64,000 nucleotides of DNA from Imperialibacter sp963977595 (GCF_048007035.1 NZ_CP180355.1:2480001-2544000); one strand, 5' to 3'. Numbered from the stretch's first letter, positions 34,108 through 43,742 are shown. The notes: generated by a model from the letters alone, not told the origin. Numbers and translations: made by a program.

Positions 34108-36510
34108 TTAGTTTCTCAACGGTTTGCCTTTGAACAAAATGCTGTGAATTCTTTCCACAGTTTTTGGCTCACCCGTCAGGCTGAGGAATGCCTCCCTTTC
34201 CAAATCAAGCAGGTATTGCTCCGACACGTCCGTCGGCGATGAAAGGTCACCCCCACTCATGATGTAGCCAAGCTTTCTGGCAATCAGGGCATCGTGCTCC
34301 GAAATATATTTTCCATACAGCATACCAGTTATGCCAGCTTCGAACAAAGCCAGTGACGATTGACCATGTACTTTGATATCCTTTCGCTCCAAAGGCTGAG
34401 TATAGCCAGCTTCCGATAGTTCGATGGCTTTCCTTTTTGCGTCAGCCAAAAGGCGAGCTCTGTTAAGCGTAATTTCGTCCGACGGTTTGATATAACCCAA
34501 TGCCTTGCCTTCGTGTGCCGAGGTGGCCACTTTGGCTGTAGCAATGGTCATGAAATATTCCTGCAAATGATTGAGCTCCGGATCACCGGGAGCATAGGAG
34601 TCGCTGGCCCGGAGGGTCATTTCCTTTGTACCGCCACCCGCCGGAATCAAACCTACACCAAATTCCACAAGGCCTATATACGTTTCGGCGTGTGCCTGAA
34701 TAGCATCACAATGAAGTGAAAGCTCGCAGCCACCACCCAGCGCCATGCCCGAAGGGGCTGAAATTACAGGCACGGAAGAAAAGCGGGCCCGCATCATGGT
34801 TGTTTGAAACTGACGAATCATCAAGTCAATTTCGTCAAACTCCTGATCGGAAGCATACATGAATAGCATAGCCAGGTTAGCACCCGCTGAAAAGTTGGCA
34901 CCCTCATTACCTATAACCAAGCCTCGATAGTTCTCCTCCGCTTTTGCAATAGCGAGATTTATTCCCTCTATTACTTCCTGACCGAGAGAATTCATTTTTG
35001 TATGAAATTCCAGGTCCAGGATACCGTCACCGATGTCATAGAGCGTGGCGCCAGCATTTGACCAAACTACCTTGTTTTCTTTAAAGGCATCAAGAATAAT
35101 CAGCCCTTCTTTTCCAGGGATCGGTTTGTATGCTTTTGACGGAATGTCGTAATAAAGCTTCTGGCCTTTTTCAAATTTGTAGAAGGAGTTATTGCCCGCA
35201 GCCAGCATTTCGTGAACCCATGGGGCTACTTTCATTCCAGCAGCTTTCATCTTTTCGGCAGTCGCTTTTACACCCACCAGGTCCCATGTTTCAAAAGGAC
35301 CAAGTTCCCAGGCAAAACCAGCGCAGACAGCCTGATCGATTTTGTAAAGCTCATCGGCAATTTCCGGAATTCTCATGGAGCAATACCTGAACACATCATA
35401 GAAGGTTGCCCGATAAAATTCACCTGCTTTGTCCGTTGCATTGATCAGCTTCGGCAGGCGCTCTTTTACACTTTCAATATCTTTTACTTCTTCAAGCGAT
35501 TTAAAGGAAGCCTTGGTTCTTGGCCCATATTCAAGTGTCTTCAGGTTCAACTCGAGAATCTCCTTCTCGCCTTTGTCGTTTACTGTCTTTTTGAAGAAGC
35601 CTTGTTTTGTTTTGTCGCCCCACCATTTTTTATTGTAAAGCTCCTCTACAATTTTTGGTAGTTTGAAGGTGTCCTTCGACTCGTCTTTTGGCAAGCCCTG
35701 CAACAAATTTCTCGATACGTTAACTGTGGTGTCGAGCCCTACCACATCCATGGTTCGGAAGGTGGCCGATTTTGCCCGGCCGATAACGGGGCCGGTCATT
35801 CGATCAACTTCACCGACAGTCAGTCCCATTTTTTCCACCACATGCATACCCGACATCAAAGAGTAGACCCCTATCCGGTTCGCAATGAATGCCGGCGTGT
35901 CCTTACATAGCACGGTTTCTTTACCGAGGTACAAATCACCATAGTGCATTAGGAAGTCCACCACCTTTTGGTCTGTAGCCGGAGTAGGAATGATTTCCAG
36001 CAACCTCAAATAACGAGGCGGATTGAAAAAGTGTGTTCCGGCAAAATGCTTCCTGAAATCCTCGGTTCTCCCTTCTGCCATTAGGTGGATTGGAATACCC
36101 GACGTGTTGGAAGTAACCAAGGTGCCTGTTTTGCGGAATTTCTCTACCTGATCATAGACCTTTTTCTTGATATCCAGGTTTTCAACTACAACCTCCATCA
36201 CCCAATCACACTCCGCAATGGATTTCATGTCGTCGTCAAAATTTCCGGTTTTTACCAGGCTGGCCTTTTTGACATCAAAAAGCGGGGCTGGCTTTGAAAA
36301 AATTGCTGTTTGAAGGGCAGTGTTTACAATTCGGTTACGAACAAGTGGATGCTCCATCGTTAAGCCTTTCTTTTTCTCATCGTCCGAAAGCTCTTTCGGA
36401 ACAATGTCTAAAAGCAAAACCTGAACACCAATGTTCGCAAAGTGACATGCTATTCTTGAGCCCATTACACCGGAGCCAAGAACTGCCACCTTTTTAATAA
36501 CTCTGTTCAT
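34108..36510 (-). CDS. fadN: 3-hydroxyacyl-CoA dehydrogenase / enoyl-CoA hydratase, FadN type
   Basis: 800 aa. The dehydrogenase comes first: NAD-binding VLGSGVMGSRIACHFANIG (about residues 10-28), FFNPPRYLRLLEIIPTP near 160, and a second C-terminal HCDH domain (about 370-440). The crotonase-type hydratase domain (about 480-680) comes last, with NEGANFSAGANLAML and SGMALGGGCELSLHCDAIQA. This order matches Bacillus FadN (about 790 aa), not E. coli FadB, where the hydratase is N-terminal. It oxidises enoyl-CoA via hydroxyacyl-CoA to 3-ketoacyl-CoA. Its start overlaps the marR gene by 17 bp. Confidence 0.93.
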   Translation of the reverse strand: MNRVIKKVAVLGSGVMGSRIACHFANIGVQVLLLDIVPKELSDDEKKKGLTMEHPLVRNRIVNTALQTAIFSKPAPLFDVKKASLVKTGNFDDDMKSIAECDWVMEVVVENLDIKKKVYDQVEKFRKTGTLVTSNTSGIPIHLMAEGRTEDFRKHFAGTHFFNPPRYLRLLEIIPTPATDQKVVDFLMHYGDLYLGKETVLCKDTPAFIANRIGVYSLMSGMHVVEKMGLTVGEVDRMTGPVIGRAKSATFRTMDVVGLDTTVNVSRNLLQGLPKDESKDTFKLPKIVEELYNKKWWGDKTKQGFFKKTVNDKGEKEILELNLKTLEYGPRTKASFKSLEEVKDIESVKERLPKLINATDKAGEFYRATFYDVFRYCSMRIPEIADELYKIDQAVCAGFAWELGPFETWDLVGVKATAEKMKAAGMKVAPWVHEMLAAGNNSFYKFEKGQKLYYDIPSKAYKPIPGKEGLIILDAFKENKVVWSNAGATLYDIGDGILDLEFHTKMNSLGQEVIEGINLAIAKAEENYRGLVIGNEGANFSAGANLAMLFMYASDQEFDEIDLMIRQFQTTMMRARFSSVPVISAPSGMALGGGCELSLHCDAIQAHAETYIGLVEFGVGLIPAGGGTKEMTLRASDSYAPGDPELNHLQEYFMTIATAKVATSAHEGKALGYIKPSDEITLNRARLLADAKRKAIELSEAGYTQPLERKDIKVHGQSSLALFEAGITGMLYGKYISEHDALIARKLGYIMSGGDLSSPTDVSEQYLLDLEREAFLSLTGEPKTVERIHSILFKGKPLRN

Positions 36511-36970
36511 AAATTTTCTCTTCGTTAATGTAAGTATGGATCAGTTGTTTATCCTCTATGAGTTGATTGATTTGTGTGATGACGTCAAAGAATACTTTTA
36601 GTTTTTCTGGCTCAACCTGATCGATCACCATTTCGTTGAATGCGATAACTACCCGTTTTGAGAGCGTCTTCTGATACTTTCCCTTTTCAGTTAAAAATAT
36701 CCGGACTGACCTGCCGTCATTTGGGTCGGGCATTTTGTAGATGAGCTTCCGCTCTTCCATATTTTTGAGCATTCTCGTCAGGCTCCTTGCTTCCAGCCCC
36801 ATCAGAGGAGCTATTTTGGTAGCAGGGGTGCCCTCCTCACTTTCTATATTGAGCAACACAAATCCAATCGATGTTGTAATACCATCATTTTGGCCAGCCT
36901 GGTTGTACATCCTCGCAATACTATGCCACGCCACTTTAATATTATAGTCAATAGTTTCTTCTCTCTTCAT
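36494..36970 (-). CDS. MarR-family regulator of the beta-oxidation operon
   Basis: 158 aa, a winged helix-turn-helix of MarR type (about residues 50-115: GTPATKIAPLMGLEARSLTR, with wing KMPDPNDGRSVRIFLTEKG). It is the first gene of the operon and overlaps fadN by 17 bp. It most likely represses the fad genes and itself until a fatty acid or acyl-CoA binds. A near-palindrome lies over its promoter. Confidence 0.9.
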   Translation of the reverse strand: MKREETIDYNIKVAWHSIARMYNQAGQNDGITTSIGFVLLNIESEEGTPATKIAPLMGLEARSLTRMLKNMEERKLIYKMPDPNDGRSVRIFLTEKGKYQKTLSKRVVIAFNEMVIDQVEPEKLKVFFDVITQINQLIEDKQLIHTYINEEKIYEQSY

Positions 36971-36990
36971 TCTTAAGGGATAACGGGGTA

Positions 36991-37014
36991 TATCAAATAT
37001 AGCAAAATTTGTTA
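36991..37014 (-). promoter_or_regulatory. Candidate promoter and MarR operator of the fad operon
   Basis: On the plus strand TATCAAAT (36991-36998) and ATTTGTTA (37007-37014) are inverted copies with one mismatch, eight bases apart. On the minus strand the same region reads TATATTTG (37001-36994), a match to the Bacteroidota -7 element TAnnTTTG. The site lies 21 bp upstream of the marR start. An operator over the promoter fits MarR autoregulation; a clear -33 TTTG is not seen. Confidence 0.55.
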
Positions 37015-37064
37015 TGCATGCATACTATTTTTGCCTGGCATTTGATCTATGCAAAAAAGTGTAT

Positions 37065-38882
37065 TTATTGGTTGAGATCGCCCCTGAGCTCCCGGAATCT
37101 TTTGCGAGCCTCGGCGGTATAAATACTGCCGGGGTAGGTTGTAAGCAGTGCTTGAAAAGCTTCCATGGCGAGTTGCTTGTTTCCAAGCTGTTTGTCTATA
37201 ATCTTGCCTTTCAGAAACAAGGCATCATCGCCAAGTATATCCGTTGGGTAGCTGGCAAGTACCTTGTCAAGGAGGGCAATCGCTACTTCCGCATGGCCCA
37301 ACTCCTGGTTGATTTGTGCCATTTTGTACCAAACCTCATCGGTAATTCTGTGGTTGGGAAATTGGCTAAGCAACGAGTCAAAGCCCTGAAGAGCCTCAAG
37401 TTTCTTGTTTTGGAAAAGCAGCAAATCAACAGCAGCGAATTTCTTCATCGCCAGCTCGGTTGTGTCCATCAGGGTATTGTCCTGAATCAGCAGACTAAGC
37501 GCCATTGCATCATTAGATATTTCCCGTGAGGTGGCCAATTTCAAAATATCGAGATGGGCTTTAGCAAGTTCAAAGTCGCCATTGTAATAATTGAGCTTTG
37601 CATTCTTAAGTTTTGCCTCATAGCCAATCAGGCTTTCCTTGCTGTCTTTTTCCACCTGCGAATAAAGTAACGTCGATTCCCAGGGTTCTCCTATCAGCAG
37701 ATAGATGTCTCCAAGATCGAGTTTGCAGCTGGAAACCAATTGCGGCTGTGCCCTCGGAAAATTGATAATGTCTTTTAGCGTAGAAATTGCCTGATCCTTT
37801 TCATCCAGATAAAAAGCGTATAGCAAAGCCTTGCTTCGGAGCGCTTCCAGGGTGTTGCTGTTCAAACCCGAATCTTTGATAAGATTATCGTAATCGGCGA
37901 TCAAAGTTCTGATGGCGGTGGTGTCAACCGGATAAGTGTTCTTAACTTTTCCTTCCCTGGCTTTTATCAACATCCTTCTTGCCAGCACATAATTGGAAGA
38001 CGATGGATATGTTTGAATAATCCATGAAAAAATATCTTCGGCATCTTCGAACGCTCCATTGTCAATAGCTATGATACCAATTTCCAGTACCCTCGAGCCC
38101 TCACCTCTCTCCCGGCGGTCAATGGCTCTGGCTTGCGTAAAGGCACCAAAAAAGTTTTTCTGCTGAAGTTCTGCCCAAATTAGTAATTCGCCATAGATAA
38201 TATCATTGGGACTTTTCTGCACCTTCTGGATAAGGATCGTTTCAAGTGCCTCTAAGTCTTCGGGCTCGGTGAGCAGGTTCTGCAGAATATTCCTGACGTA
38301 GTTAATATTATTGGGGTTTTGAATGGCGAAGTTGAGATACTCCTCCATCATTTGCTCCCTGTTGTTGAGAAGACGGTAGATATTCGCCAACTCGATAGCA
38401 TATGCATACTGGTTACCGGATGATTGTCTTCCTGCCAGATAAGTTTTAAGGGCATATTCTCTGAGCTGCTTGGAGATAAATGTTTGCGCAGTTATTCGAA
38501 GCTTGTAGTTGTCTCCCTTTATGCCTGCTATTACCGATTCAAATTGGCTATTGGCCTTATCGGCTTTTCCAGCCGCCTGATACACCATGCCCAGGTCTAT
38601 CTTATAAATTAAATTGCCATCGTCCCGCTTAATTTGTTTCTCTACGTAATCCTCTGCTTCCTTGTAGTTCTCCAGGTTGATGAGAAGCGCCAGATAATTA
38701 TTGTGAACAAAGGGGATGTTTCTGGAATCCTTTACCAGGTCTTTATAAAGATCGAGCGCCTTGTCAACATCGCCCTGCCCCAAATATTCGTTCGCCAGGT
38801 CGATTTTAGCATTGTCCTGCCCACGCAATAAAGCTGGCGCAACGAGGATCAGAATAGTTACTATTATCAGTCGTTTACTCAT
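37065..38882 (-). CDS. Secreted tetratricopeptide-repeat protein
   Basis: 605 aa. The signal peptide (MSKRLIIVTILILVAPALLRGQ) is followed by an array of TPR helices along the whole length, for example ANEYLGQGDVDKALDLYKDL (about residues 28-47) and MAQINQELGHAEVAIALLDK near 530. TPR arrays of this type scaffold protein complexes in the periplasm or outer membrane. No enzymatic domain is visible. Its ATG directly abuts the gene-free segment with DnaA boxes. It may be the terminal-side neighbour of oriC, which would put it early in replication. Confidence 0.88.
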   Translation of the reverse strand: MSKRLIIVTILILVAPALLRGQDNAKIDLANEYLGQGDVDKALDLYKDLVKDSRNIPFVHNNYLALLINLENYKEAEDYVEKQIKRDDGNLIYKIDLGMVYQAAGKADKANSQFESVIAGIKGDNYKLRITAQTFISKQLREYALKTYLAGRQSSGNQYAYAIELANIYRLLNNREQMMEEYLNFAIQNPNNINYVRNILQNLLTEPEDLEALETILIQKVQKSPNDIIYGELLIWAELQQKNFFGAFTQARAIDRRERGEGSRVLEIGIIAIDNGAFEDAEDIFSWIIQTYPSSSNYVLARRMLIKAREGKVKNTYPVDTTAIRTLIADYDNLIKDSGLNSNTLEALRSKALLYAFYLDEKDQAISTLKDIINFPRAQPQLVSSCKLDLGDIYLLIGEPWESTLLYSQVEKDSKESLIGYEAKLKNAKLNYYNGDFELAKAHLDILKLATSREISNDAMALSLLIQDNTLMDTTELAMKKFAAVDLLLFQNKKLEALQGFDSLLSQFPNHRITDEVWYKMAQINQELGHAEVAIALLDKVLASYPTDILGDDALFLKGKIIDKQLGNKQLAMEAFQALLTTYPGSIYTAEARKRFRELRGDLNQ

Positions 38883-39240
38883 TTATCCACATTTTCTGTT
38901 TTGTAATATATATAACTAAATTTTTAAAAGATTAATTGAAGAGTATTATTAAGCCTGTGGATTTGTGGATAAGAAAATTAGCATAAGTCGATTGTTGATC
39001 AAATTGAAGTTTCAAACAATATGTTAACATAAAAATGCAAGCGATAGTGCAAAGGAGGGAGATTGTTGATAGATGGGGAGTTAGTGATGTGAGTATCTTT
39101 TTTGACTTAAGTTGTTGGTAAGAGGTAAGCGTAATGTGTACAAACGAGCCTAGCTGAAATTGTGTGGGATTGGCTATCTGAGATTGAATCGGCTTGTGGA
39201 GAACTTGGGCAGTTAAACACAGGCTTAGCAAAGTTTTCCA
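38883..39240. other. Candidate chromosomal origin of replication (oriC)
   Basis: A 358-bp gene-free segment. Perfect DnaA boxes are TTATCCACA at 38883-38891 and its reverse complement TGTGGATAA at 38964-38972. Weaker ones are TGTGGATTT at 38956-38964, overlapping by one base, and TGTGGAGAA at 39195-39203 (one mismatch). Between the first boxes lies a DNA-unwinding-type tract: 11 G/C in 64 bases (38892-38955), with TAATATATATAA in its middle. mnmG (gidA), a classic oriC neighbour, is 2.6 kb away, and two parS palindromes are 4.9 kb away. No dnaA gene is in the window, so the call rests on motifs and context. Confidence 0.65.
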
Positions 39241-40983
39241 CTAGAAGTTGATCTCAATATTTTCAAGTGTCCAGTTTTCTCTAACGTTAAAGAATTCGGG
39301 ATATATGTACACACTTTCGGGTTCTATTCGCTTCAGGCTGTTTCCGGTAGACCATACGCCGTCGTTGTTATCATCGATTAGGATCCTGAAGGTATAGTCT
39401 CCGGGTGGGATGTTTTTGAACTCGAAAGTAGACGTTCCTGGTTGTGAGGATACTACTTTATACTTGTTGGTGATGAGCTGAAGCGTATAGTTAGTGTAGT
39501 CCGTTGAAATTGTGCCTCTTACTATCCCCCGTTCTTCGCTGTTTATGAATTTTAGTGGTATGTTTTCAGTGTAGGAAGTGTCGCCGTCTACTGAAAAGAA
39601 GGTTCCCTTTGGAAGTTTGACTCGGGTGTAGCTGTCTTCGACTTTGTCTAATAGTTTTTTGATTTTACTGTATCGGTTAAAGTCGATCGAAGATGTGTCG
39701 GATTGTAAGGAGTCGGTTAATTGTTGGTATCGGAGTTTTTGATTGGCAACTATCTTTTTGTCGATTTGAGTGTTGATAGTAACTCTTGTTTTGTGGTTGT
39801 TCCAAATGATGGTGTCGATCTTAATTGGATGTTGAACAAGGGTATCTATAGAAACTCTCATGGAGTCGGCGATGTAGTTTTTTGCTACTGGTTTTGTAAA
39901 CGACAATGTAAATGTCGTTTTCTCGAGTATTTGCTCGTCTTTGGTAGGGATGGTTGTAAATGTAAACGGTGGAATGCTTCGTTTGCTTGATGTGAATTTA
40001 AGGTATGTGGTGTCTATGGTTTGGTTGTAGGTACTGTCTATGGAGGTGATTGCAATTTGCACGCTGTCCTTTTTCGGATTAGAGACAGGATAGAAAACTA
40101 TACCTCTTCCATCTGTTGTTAGGTTCGCTTCAATCGTCCAATTGGGAAGCTTTAGAGAATCCAGGATTTGGACGCTAAAATCTTTGAGGGGTTTGTTGTA
40201 GCGGCTTTCGAAATAGATGCCCGAAGTGCGGGAGTTGAGTTGTGCCAATGGCCGTACGTCGTTGCGTGTGATAGGTATGGTTAGAGAGTCGATGTTGTGT
40301 GTAAGTGCTAACGTGTCGGCGATGAATCCATGGGGCTCGTCGTTGGGTTCGCACAAATTGTTTTTATTCTTGTCCTGGAAGGCGTAGAGTCTGTACTTCC
40401 CGTTTTTAAGGTTCTCTATTGAGTAGGTACCATCTTCAGCAGTTTTCGTAAAATAGAGCGGGCGCTTGTTAAATATATCAGTCGTGTCGTTGGCCTGGTA
40501 AAGCGCTACTGTTGCTTCTTTGATTGGTTCATGGGTGAGCAGGTCGATAATGCTACCTGCTATGGATAGAGAGTCGATGTATGTAGTGGTACTAAATGCC
40601 AGTATGATGTTCTCAGCATCGTTGTTTTCCGTGATGTCGGAGATTGTACTGTTGAAGTTTAAGGTATAGGTGGTGCTGTCAGTGAATGGATTTTCGAAGT
40701 CGAGAGTGATGCTGGTCTTCTTAATGACGACATCAAATTTGTTCTGATCATCTGGCGTAATTATGAGCTTGGTCTTGATTTGGTCTTCTTTGATGAATTC
40801 GTCAAACACCAATGTTATTTTCTGATCTTTGAAGTTAAGCGATTTGTTGATTGGGTATGATTCAAGAAGCGTGGGGGGAATTGTATCCTTAGCACCGCCG
40901 GTTACAGGCTGTTGGCTTGCGCATGACGTGTAAAGGATAAAGGCATAGCAGGCAAGAAAGGCGGAAAGAAGTATATTTTTCAT
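39241..40983 (-). CDS. Lipoprotein with Big_5/SbsA Ig-like domain
   Basis: 580 aa. The lipoprotein signal MKNILLSAFLACYAFILYTSC (Cys21) is followed by SQQPVTGGAKDTIPPTLLES and an SbsA Ig-like domain (about residues 35-130). Then comes a carboxypeptidase-regulatory-like beta-sandwich (SIAGSIIDLLTHEPIKEATV, about 135-230) and a second such module near the C-terminus. It is rich in Thr, Ile, Ser and Asn. On the plus strand this gene is markedly G-rich over C (the coding strand is C-rich), unlike the minus-strand genes on the other side of the candidate oriC. It overlaps the methyltransferase gene by 4 bp and likely ends the mnmG transcript. Confidence 0.9.
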   Translation of the reverse strand: MKNILLSAFLACYAFILYTSCASQQPVTGGAKDTIPPTLLESYPINKSLNFKDQKITLVFDEFIKEDQIKTKLIITPDDQNKFDVVIKKTSITLDFENPFTDSTTYTLNFNSTISDITENNDAENIILAFSTTTYIDSLSIAGSIIDLLTHEPIKEATVALYQANDTTDIFNKRPLYFTKTAEDGTYSIENLKNGKYRLYAFQDKNKNNLCEPNDEPHGFIADTLALTHNIDSLTIPITRNDVRPLAQLNSRTSGIYFESRYNKPLKDFSVQILDSLKLPNWTIEANLTTDGRGIVFYPVSNPKKDSVQIAITSIDSTYNQTIDTTYLKFTSSKRSIPPFTFTTIPTKDEQILEKTTFTLSFTKPVAKNYIADSMRVSIDTLVQHPIKIDTIIWNNHKTRVTINTQIDKKIVANQKLRYQQLTDSLQSDTSSIDFNRYSKIKKLLDKVEDSYTRVKLPKGTFFSVDGDTSYTENIPLKFINSEERGIVRGTISTDYTNYTLQLITNKYKVVSSQPGTSTFEFKNIPPGDYTFRILIDDNNDGVWSTGNSLKRIEPESVYIYPEFFNVRENWTLENIEINF

Positions 40984-41861
40984 TTCTTTTGGAAAATGTA
41001 TATCATACTGCTGTATTGTGAGGTTCTCGAACCGTAAATATTTGATTTACAACCATTTATAATGGATTTTAAGATTTTGTTGCTGTTGTTGAGATGTATT
41101 TCTGACAACAGACTAATATAAAACGAATCGAGATATAGGGGAGCCTTTTGCACGAAGGAAAGCCGGTTTGATTTCAATAACATTTTGATGTTTTCATCGT
41201 CGAAATGAAAAAGGTGGCGTGGCACATCGTATGCGGCCCAATTCTCTTTATAATGTTGAGCATCCCAGCTCTTGGTGTTTGGAACAGCGATTACGAGATA
41301 GCCGTCTTTATTCAACAGTTTCTTGAGTTGTTTTATTGTTGTGTTGAGGTCGTGCACATGTTCAAGAACGTGCCACAATGTAATGACATCAAATTTCGAC
41401 TCTGACTCTTTGGCCTCACTTAATGTTTGGTAAACCAACAACTCCTTACTTCTTGCTTTCGATAAGCCAATATCAGAAGGTTCAATTCCCGTTACCTCGT
41501 ACTTGTTTGATTGCATGTACTGCATAAACTGCCCGACACCACAGCCGTAGTCCATTAGTCTGCTGCCTGGTTTCGCTAGTCTTTTGACCAACCGAAGCTT
41601 GTACCACAGTGTATAGCGCTGGGCGATTGAATAAAGTGTGCTCATCAGGCTGCCGTCGCTATTATGCGACAGATAGCTGTTTGAGTCGTAGAACTGAGAA
41701 ATAGTTTCTTTGCTGGGTCTTGGGTTGGTGATTAGCAGGCCACAGGATGAGCAGATAGAAATGGCAAAGCTCTGTTGGGAAACAAGATAATCTTTGCAGA
41801 TCAGGTTGTTTCTTAGATCGGTGTTTGTGCAAATGGGGCACTCGTCTATTCGTTCGTACAT
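40980..41861 (-). CDS. Class I SAM-dependent methyltransferase with N-terminal zinc ribbon
   Basis: 293 aa from the ATG at 41861; a TTG six bases upstream is also in frame. An N-terminal CPIC ... CSSCG zinc-knuckle pair (about residues 7-38) precedes a Rossmann-type methyltransferase with MDYGCGVGQFMQYM (SAM motif I, about residue 100) and DVITLWHVLEHVHD (motif II/III region). This build is common in proteins modifying sugars, lipids or small molecules; the target is unknown. It begins 6 bp after mnmG and overlaps the following lipoprotein gene by 4 bp. Confidence 0.9.
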   Translation of the reverse strand: MYERIDECPICTNTDLRNNLICKDYLVSQQSFAISICSSCGLLITNPRPSKETISQFYDSNSYLSHNSDGSLMSTLYSIAQRYTLWYKLRLVKRLAKPGSRLMDYGCGVGQFMQYMQSNKYEVTGIEPSDIGLSKARSKELLVYQTLSEAKESESKFDVITLWHVLEHVHDLNTTIKQLKKLLNKDGYLVIAVPNTKSWDAQHYKENWAAYDVPRHLFHFDDENIKMLLKSNRLSFVQKAPLYLDSFYISLLSEIHLNNSNKILKSIINGCKSNIYGSRTSQYSSMIYIFQKK

Positions 41862-41867
41862 GTCCAA

Positions 41868-43733
41868 TTACCTCCCCATGTATACCATTAATATTGAGAT
41901 GTCTGCTGGGTTTACCCCGCTTATTCTTGAGGCCTGACCTAAAGTATGTGGTTTGATTTTAAGTAGTTTTTCCCGTGCCTCAGAAGACAGCGCTGTTATT
42001 TTATAGTAGTCAAAGAGCGGATCTATTTTGTGATCTTCCAATAGGTGCACCTTGTCGGCAAGTTCCCTTTCTTTCACGATATAGGTTTCGTATTTGATTT
42101 CTATCTCGCTCTGTTCAATAGCGTCTTTCATATAAGGCTGTAGTGCATCAGCGGTTTTAGGATGCAGTTTGAGCAGTTCGGCAAGGTCGACTTGTGGCCG
42201 TTTCAAAAGTGTATAGGCGGATGTTTTCTCTCTAATGCCTGCGGTTCCTATGGCATCGAGTCCATCGTTGATTTCTTCCGGATTATATTTGAGCTGTTTT
42301 AAGACGGCGTGTATTTGATTGCTTTGAGCAATTTTGTCTTTCGTTGCCGTTAGGCGTTGGTCGGAGGCTAAACCAATTGCATGGCCTTTCTCTGTTAGTC
42401 TTATGTCGGCGTTGTCTTGTCTCAGAAGTATTCGAAACTCAGCCCGTGAAGTAAACATCCTGTAAGGTTCTTCAGTGCCTTTGTTAATCAGGTCGTCAAT
42501 CAGCACACCAATATATGCTTCAGATCTTGTGAGGATCAGTGGTTCTTTCTCGCTGTTTTTGAGGTGGGCGTTAATGCCTGCCATGAGTCCCTGCGATGCC
42601 GCCTCTTCATAGCCGGTAGTGCCATTTATTTGCCCGGCAAAGTACAGATGCTGAATGAGCTTGGTTTCCAAGGTGTGATTGAGTTGCGTCGGTGGGAAGT
42701 AGTCGTATTCGATCGCATAGCCTGGCCTGAACATCCTTGCATTCTCAAAGCCGGGTATTTTCCTTAGTGCTTTTATCTGGACGTCTTCTGGTAGTGAGGT
42801 AGAAAATCCATTGACATATACCTCAACTGTGTCCCATCCTTCGGGCTCAACAAATATCTGGTGCCGGTCTCGCTCGGAAAATCGGTTGATCTTGTCTTCA
42901 ATTGAAGGACAATAACGTGGCCCTATTCCTTTAATTCGCCCAGCAAACATTGGGGACTTTTCGAAACCAGTCTCCAGGATAGCATGCACTTCAGGATTTG
43001 TGTAAGTAATATAGCAGCTTGCTTGCGTTGCTAAGGGAGTGGTTTCTTGGCTGTAGGAAAATTTTCCGGGCTCAATATCTCCCTTTTGTTCCTCCATGGC
43101 GTCGTAGTTGAGGCTGCGTCCGTCGACTCGGGGTGGCGTGCCAGTTTTCATTCTGCCTGACTCAAAGCCGAGACTTTGTAGCTGCTCAGTAATTCCCTTG
43201 GCAGCATGCTCGCCGGTACGGCCCCCGCCAAACTTCTTTTCTCCAATATGGATGACGCCGTTAAGAAAGGTTCCGTTAGTGAGAACCACTGCGCTTGACT
43301 CGATCTCAATTCCCAAGCTTGTTTTAACACCAACGGCTTTTCCGTCTTTGACGAGCAGCCCTATTACCATTTCCTGCCAAAAGTCTACGTTAGGGTTGCG
43401 CTCCAATGTAAGCCGCCATTCCTCCGCAAACCTCATTCTGTCGCTCTGAGCTCGTGGGCTCCACATAGCAGGCCCTTTCGACTTGTTGAGCATCCTGAAC
43501 TGGATCATGGTTTTGTCGGTGATAATACCCGACATGCCACCCAGGGCATCTATCTCACGCACTATTTGTCCTTTGGCTACGCCACCCATCGCAGGGTTGC
43601 AAGACATCTGAGCGATAGTGCCCATGTTCATTGTTACAAGCAGTACTTTGGAGCCCATGGTCGCTGCGGCATGTGCGGCCTCACAACCGGCATGGCCAGC
43701 CCCGACTACTATTATATCGTATTTAGGAAACAT
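41868..43733 (-). CDS. mnmG: tRNA uridine-5-carboxymethylaminomethyl modification enzyme MnmG (GidA)
   Basis: 621 aa, the usual length. The FAD-binding dinucleotide motif is IIVVGAGHAGCEAAHAAATM (about residues 8-27). The family signatures CNPAMGGVAKGQIVREIDAL (about 45-64) and CPSIEDKINRFSERDRHQIF (about 277-296) are intact. The C-terminal MnmE-binding helical domain is complete. With MnmE it installs the carboxymethylaminomethyl group at U34 of certain tRNAs. gidA flanks oriC in many bacteria, and here two parS-like palindromes lie just upstream of its start. Confidence 0.97.
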   Translation of the reverse strand: MFPKYDIIVVGAGHAGCEAAHAAATMGSKVLLVTMNMGTIAQMSCNPAMGGVAKGQIVREIDALGGMSGIITDKTMIQFRMLNKSKGPAMWSPRAQSDRMRFAEEWRLTLERNPNVDFWQEMVIGLLVKDGKAVGVKTSLGIEIESSAVVLTNGTFLNGVIHIGEKKFGGGRTGEHAAKGITEQLQSLGFESGRMKTGTPPRVDGRSLNYDAMEEQKGDIEPGKFSYSQETTPLATQASCYITYTNPEVHAILETGFEKSPMFAGRIKGIGPRYCPSIEDKINRFSERDRHQIFVEPEGWDTVEVYVNGFSTSLPEDVQIKALRKIPGFENARMFRPGYAIEYDYFPPTQLNHTLETKLIQHLYFAGQINGTTGYEEAASQGLMAGINAHLKNSEKEPLILTRSEAYIGVLIDDLINKGTEEPYRMFTSRAEFRILLRQDNADIRLTEKGHAIGLASDQRLTATKDKIAQSNQIHAVLKQLKYNPEEINDGLDAIGTAGIREKTSAYTLLKRPQVDLAELLKLHPKTADALQPYMKDAIEQSEIEIKYETYIVKERELADKVHLLEDHKIDPLFDYYKITALSSEAREKLLKIKPHTLGQASRISGVNPADISILMVYMGR

Positions 43734-43742
43734 ATATTTTCA

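Noticed and set aside
38932..39231. 99-codon minus-strand frame in the candidate oriC segment
   Set aside because: No family similarity that I recognise and it covers DnaA boxes and skewed sequence; most likely a chance frame.
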